A stretch of DNA of 64,000 bases from a bacterium (GTDB taxonomy: Bacteria > Armatimonadota > Zipacnadia > Zipacnadales > UBA11051), in contig JAUVVY010000001.1 in NCBI GenBank assembly GCA_030604405.1, positions 1 through 64,000 of the forward strand, read 5' to 3'. Shown piece after piece: positions 61,130 to 64,000 of the stretch. The notes beneath the pieces are model-generated. The model made no database searches. It was given only the letters and a program-made list of their open reading frames with translations, and was not told the origin of the DNA. Every line of letters begins with the position of its first letter. Positions within the stretch are counted from its first letter, which is position 1. Made by a program: the position numbers and the translations under genes.

Positions 61130-63121
61130 CTATTTGCCAGGGACGTCTTCGGCCTTTAACTTCTCGATGAAGGCGTCGAGGGCCTGCGGCCCGAGGTCGC
61201 CCTCCTGGTGGTCGCGGACAGCAACCTGCCCCTGCTCCTGTTCCCGGTCCCCTACGATGAGCATGTAGGGGTACTTGTGCAGCTCGGCGTTGCGGATCTT
61301 GGAACTCAGGGTCGCAGCGCCAGTGTCGGCCTCGACGCGAAAGCCCTCTTCGCTCAGCCGCTGCACGACCTCGGCGGCATAGTCCAGATGCCTGTCAGTA
61401 ATCGGCAGCACGACGACCTGCACGGGGGCGAGCCACAACGGAAAGGCGCCGGCGTAGTTCTCGATGATGATGCCCAGGAAGCGCTCGATGCCGGCCAGCA
61501 CCACGCGATGGATCATGACCGGGCGATGCTCTTTGCCGTCGTCGCCGACATAGCTGAGATCAAAGCGCTCGGGCTGCGTGAAGTCGCACTGGATAGTGGG
61601 GCATTGCCACAGCCGGCCGATGGCGTCTTTGACACTGATGTCAATCTTCGGGCCGTAGAAGGCGCCGGCACCTTCGTCAACTTCGTATTCCACGTTATGA
61701 GCGTGTAATGCCTCGATCAGCGCGTTGGTCCCGCGCTCCCACTGCTCGTCGGTACCCACCGATTTCTCCGGCCGCGTTGACAGGTACACCTGGTACTCGT
61801 CAAAGCCGAAGACCCTGAGCATGTAGGTGGCAAAGTCAATGACGCCGATGATCTCATCCTGAAGCTGGTCGGGAGTGCAGAAGATGTGGGCGTCGTCCTG
61901 AGTGAAGCCGCGCACGCGGAAGAGGCCGTGCAACACACCGCTGCGCTCGTGCCGATAGACGGTGCCGAGTTCGAAGTAGCGGATCGGCAGGTCGCGGTAG
62001 GAGCGGGTGCGCGAGCCGAATATCAGCAGGTGCCCGGGGCAGTTCATCGGCTTGATGCCGTAGGACTGGCCCTCGACGTCGGTATAGTACATGGGATAGC
62101 CCTGCTGGGCGTGGCCGGAAGTGTGCCAGATGTCGGCTTTGATCAGATGCGGCGTTCTGAGCAGTTGGTAGCCGCGCTTGAGGTGTTCTTTGATGGAGAA
62201 GTCGATGACTAACTGCCGCAGCATCGCACCCTTGGGATGGTAATACGGCAGGCCGGCACCGGCTTCCTCAAAGAAGGTGAACAGCTCCAGCTCTCGGCCC
62301 AGGACTCGATGATCGCGGCGCTTGGCCTCGGCCATGCGATCGAGATACTCCTGCAGCAGCTTCTGGTCGGGGAAGGATATCCCGTAGATGCGCTGCAGCA
62401 TGGGATTGAGCTCAGTGCCGCGCCAGTAGGCACCGGCCACCGAGGTGAGCTTGAAGGCTTTGATGCGGCCGGTTGATGGGAGGTGCGGGCCGCGGCACGT
62501 GTCGGTGAAATCGCCGTGAGTGTACTGGGTGACAACAACGCTCTCAAAGAGGCCGGAGTTGTTGTCCATGAACTCCTGAACCGCATCCTGCCCGCGCGGC
62601 GGTTGCTGGTCGGTCTCGGCGGCCACGATGTCGGCGGCCAGTTCCACCTTGTAGCGGTTGTCGCGGCCCTGCCAATACTCGACCGCCTCCGCAGCCGTCA
62701 TCTCCGCGCAGCTAAACGCCATGTCCTGGGCGATTATTTTCACCATCTCGGCTGCTATCTTCTCCAGGTCCTCTTCGCTGAAAGGCCGGTCCATGTGAAA
62801 GTCGTAATAGAAGCCCTCTTCGATGGCCGGGCCGATCGTCAGTTTGGCCTGCGGGAAGATGCGCAGCACCGCATCGGCCATCACGTGAGCCGTGGAATGC
62901 CAATAGACAGCCTTCCCCTCGGGGTCATCGCAGGTGAGGATGGCGAACTCGGCATCTTCCTGCAGTGGCTTTTGCAGGTCGGTGATCTGCCCGTTGACCT
63001 TGGCGGCTACAGCGTCCCTGGCGAGCCCGGGGCCGATTTCTTCGGCAACCTGCAGGGGGGTAGTCCCCTGGGGCACCTCCATCTCAGAATTGTCGGGTAG
63101 AATCAGTGTGATCTCGCTCAT
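61130..63121 (-). CDS. thrS: Threonyl-tRNA synthetase
   Basis: 663 aa from ATG 63121 (MSEITLILPDNSEMEVPQGT), chosen because GGAGG lies 7 bases upstream. In order: TGS domain (1-62), editing domain with HSTAHVMADAV (HxxxH) and the Cys in DTCRGPHLPSTG, class II core (MLRQLVIDFSIKEHLKRGYQLLRTPHL, motif 2 FELGTVYRHERSGVLHGLFRVRGFTQDDAHIFC, motif 3 HRVVLAGIERFLGIIIENYAG) and the anticodon-binding domain (WLAPVQVVVLPITDRHLDYAAEVVQRL). Standard length. It charges tRNA-Thr and edits Ser-tRNA-Thr. No T-box is seen upstream. Confidence 0.98.
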   Translation of the reverse strand: MSEITLILPDNSEMEVPQGTTPLQVAEEIGPGLARDAVAAKVNGQITDLQKPLQEDAEFAILTCDDPEGKAVYWHSTAHVMADAVLRIFPQAKLTIGPAIEEGFYYDFHMDRPFSEEDLEKIAAEMVKIIAQDMAFSCAEMTAAEAVEYWQGRDNRYKVELAADIVAAETDQQPPRGQDAVQEFMDNNSGLFESVVVTQYTHGDFTDTCRGPHLPSTGRIKAFKLTSVAGAYWRGTELNPMLQRIYGISFPDQKLLQEYLDRMAEAKRRDHRVLGRELELFTFFEEAGAGLPYYHPKGAMLRQLVIDFSIKEHLKRGYQLLRTPHLIKADIWHTSGHAQQGYPMYYTDVEGQSYGIKPMNCPGHLLIFGSRTRSYRDLPIRYFELGTVYRHERSGVLHGLFRVRGFTQDDAHIFCTPDQLQDEIIGVIDFATYMLRVFGFDEYQVYLSTRPEKSVGTDEQWERGTNALIEALHAHNVEYEVDEGAGAFYGPKIDISVKDAIGRLWQCPTIQCDFTQPERFDLSYVGDDGKEHRPVMIHRVVLAGIERFLGIIIENYAGAFPLWLAPVQVVVLPITDRHLDYAAEVVQRLSEEGFRVEADTGAATLSSKIRNAELHKYPYMLIVGDREQEQGQVAVRDHQEGDLGPQALDAFIEKLKAEDVPGK

Positions 63122-63184
63122 GGGACTACCTCCTTCCGTGCTGATTGGTTGATATGCGGCCAAAGCCGCAACTTGCGACATCGT

Positions 63185-63210
63185 GTCGGGCTGGAAGCCC
63201 GACCTACGCG
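63185..63210 (+). repeat. TCGGGCTGGAAG short element
   Basis: GTCGGGCTGGAAGCCCGACC followed by TACGCG, identical to the 15815 element except in the trailing bases. It lies between thrS and tRNA-Val. Confidence 0.8.
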
Positions 63211-63294
63211 TTTATTGTATCGCTGGTTGATTTGTCGAACCAGAATTTGCGCAAATGCCGCCGGCAACTGATGCCCGCGGCTGTTGCTATCAAG

Positions 63295-63369
63295 TGGTGG
63301 GCGCTGGTGGACTTGAACCACCGACCTCTACCGTGTCAAGGTAGCGTTCTTCCCCTGAACTAAGCGCCC
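63295..63369 (-). tRNA. tRNA-Val (anticodon GAC)
   Basis: 75 nt with encoded CCA. Acceptor GGGCGCT/AGCGCCC (7 bp), D-arm GTTC/GAAC, anticodon arm CTACC-TTGACAC-GGTAG with anticodon GAC, T-arm GGTGG-TTCAAGT-CCACC, discriminator A and CCA. All stems are perfectly paired. Confidence 0.97.
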
Positions 63370-63574
63370 GCCGGGATGCGGCATTATAGCAGACTGCAGG
63401 GCAGGTGTAAAGCGTAGTGAGCGGCCCGGTGAACTGGTAACATACACGCGTTACAGTCGGCGCGGATACTTGACAGGCGGGCGCAAGCACCGCTACAATC
63501 GCCCATGCGTGTGCAGCAACGGCAACGACGATGTCAGTCACGGCCAATCCCGGCGTGGGAAGGTGTCCAGGCCA

Positions 63575-64000
63575 ATGACAAGAGCAGCACGGCAATTGCT
63601 ATTGATTGCGGCAGTCCTGGCGCTGGTATGCGGCGCGGTATCAATGGCACAGACTACAAGCCGTGAGCAGCTCCAGGAGCTGTGCGGCAGTACCAGCGCG
63701 CTGTCGGGCTACGATTTCTCACAGGCCTCAGCGCCAGGGATGGATTTCAAGGCGCTGGAGCTGCGAAATACCAGGTGGCACGGGGCCGACTTGCGGGGAT
63801 GCCGGTTTATCGGCTGCAACCTGCAGGGAGCGGATTTGAGCGGGGCTGCAGTGCGCGGCGCGATCATAGAGGACAGCAGCCTGGCCGATGCAGTGATGAC
63901 GGGCACCGACCTGAGCGGGGCGCTGCTGCGGGGCGTCAACCTGGCCGGCGCGAATATGACCGATTGCCGATTTGAGGGGGCCTTGTTTGAGGACGTGCGG
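63575..64000 (+). CDS. Secreted pentapeptide-repeat protein, N-terminal part
   Basis: 142 codons to the window edge, no stop reached. ATG 63575 follows GGGAAGG at a somewhat long spacing. A signal peptide (MTRAARQLLLIAAVLALVCGAVSMAQ) leads into a region where every fifth residue is Leu/Phe/Met with small residues around it (GADLRGCRFIGCNLQGADLS ... LRGVNLAGANMTDCRF), the A(D/N)LxG pentapeptide pattern that folds as a right-handed beta-helix. The role of exported members is mostly structural or unknown. Confidence 0.88.
   Translation, partial: MTRAARQLLLIAAVLALVCGAVSMAQTTSREQLQELCGSTSALSGYDFSQASAPGMDFKALELRNTRWHGADLRGCRFIGCNLQGADLSGAAVRGAIIEDSSLADAVMTGTDLSGALLRGVNLAGANMTDCRFEGALFEDVR

Noticed and set aside
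63122-63294. T-box search upstream of thrS
   Set aside because: No TGGNACC bulge, specifier loop or terminator is visible; only a TCGGGCTGGAAG element lies there.

Overview
This 64-kb window is a GC-rich bacterial chromosome segment with about 40 protein genes, one tRNA gene and an unusual density of short intergenic repeats. Secretin-like proteins, a probable outer-membrane barrel protein and lipoprotein or secreted enzymes point to a cell with an outer membrane. A T-box riboswitch in front of pheST, a copper-amine-oxidase 'stalk' domain protein, clustered Gfo/Idh/MocA oxidoreductases and large heparinase-like enzymes fit a diderm Terrabacteria lineage such as Armatimonadota. Planctomycete-, Lentisphaera- or Hydrogenedentes-like lineages are alternatives. 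The assignment is inference: there is no 16S gene here.

Layout. 1-3.4 kb (minus): secretin-like genes with an ECF sigma / zinc-finger anti-sigma pair, the three complete genes lying between 48-bp direct repeats. 3.4-9.4 kb (plus): a glycosidase-like lipoprotein, two duplicated oxidoreductases, a degenerate receiver-methyltransferase fusion and a Roadblock/LC7 protein. 9.5-15.4 kb (plus): infC-rpmI-rplT, a 23S-type rRNA methyltransferase, then the T-box-controlled pheS-pheT. 15.4-34 kb: a polysaccharide-degradation island with four large heparinase II/III-like proteins, a kelch propeller and a creatinase-like M24 hydrolase, separated by repeat-rich spacers. 34-38 kb: a giant secreted PQQ-propeller/methyltransferase/malectin fusion. 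38.5-46.2 kb (plus): a CxxC membrane protein with an FtsX-type ABC exporter, a UroD-family methyltransferase, a B12-binding radical SAM protein, dtd, a TPR protein and an MBL hydrolase. 46.3-49.5 kb: a putative barrel protein, an MttB-family methyltransferase and an amidohydrolase. 49.6-63.2 kb (minus): a nucleotidyl-cyclase-like/PPR fusion, an M14 carboxypeptidase, a stalk-domain protein, a DUF1284 protein, two DUF2330 paralogs and thrS. The window ends with tRNA-Val(GAC) and the start of a pentapeptide-repeat protein.

How the genes work together. The heparinase-like, glycosidase-like, oxidoreductase, kelch and PQQ proteins look like a secreted carbohydrate (probably uronate-containing) scavenging inventory. 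The UroD-like, MttB-like and B12 radical SAM genes suggest corrinoid methyl transfer. The translation genes (infC, rpmI, rplT, pheST, thrS, dtd, tRNA-Val) are ordinary housekeeping, but with informative regulation: a probable AUA start for IF3 and a Phe T-box.

The most unusual items are: (1) the protein at 49608-51524, which joins a class III cyclase-like domain to six nearly identical 32-residue pentatricopeptide-like repeats encoded by a 96-bp tandem array; (2) an intergenic element at 20447-20596 and 34193-34306 that folds as a multi-arm structure with compensatory base-pair changes between copies; (3) three palindromic GGGGACAGTCACC elements with related interiors, one inside the ribosomal protein operon. 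All calls come from reading the sequence; no database search was run.
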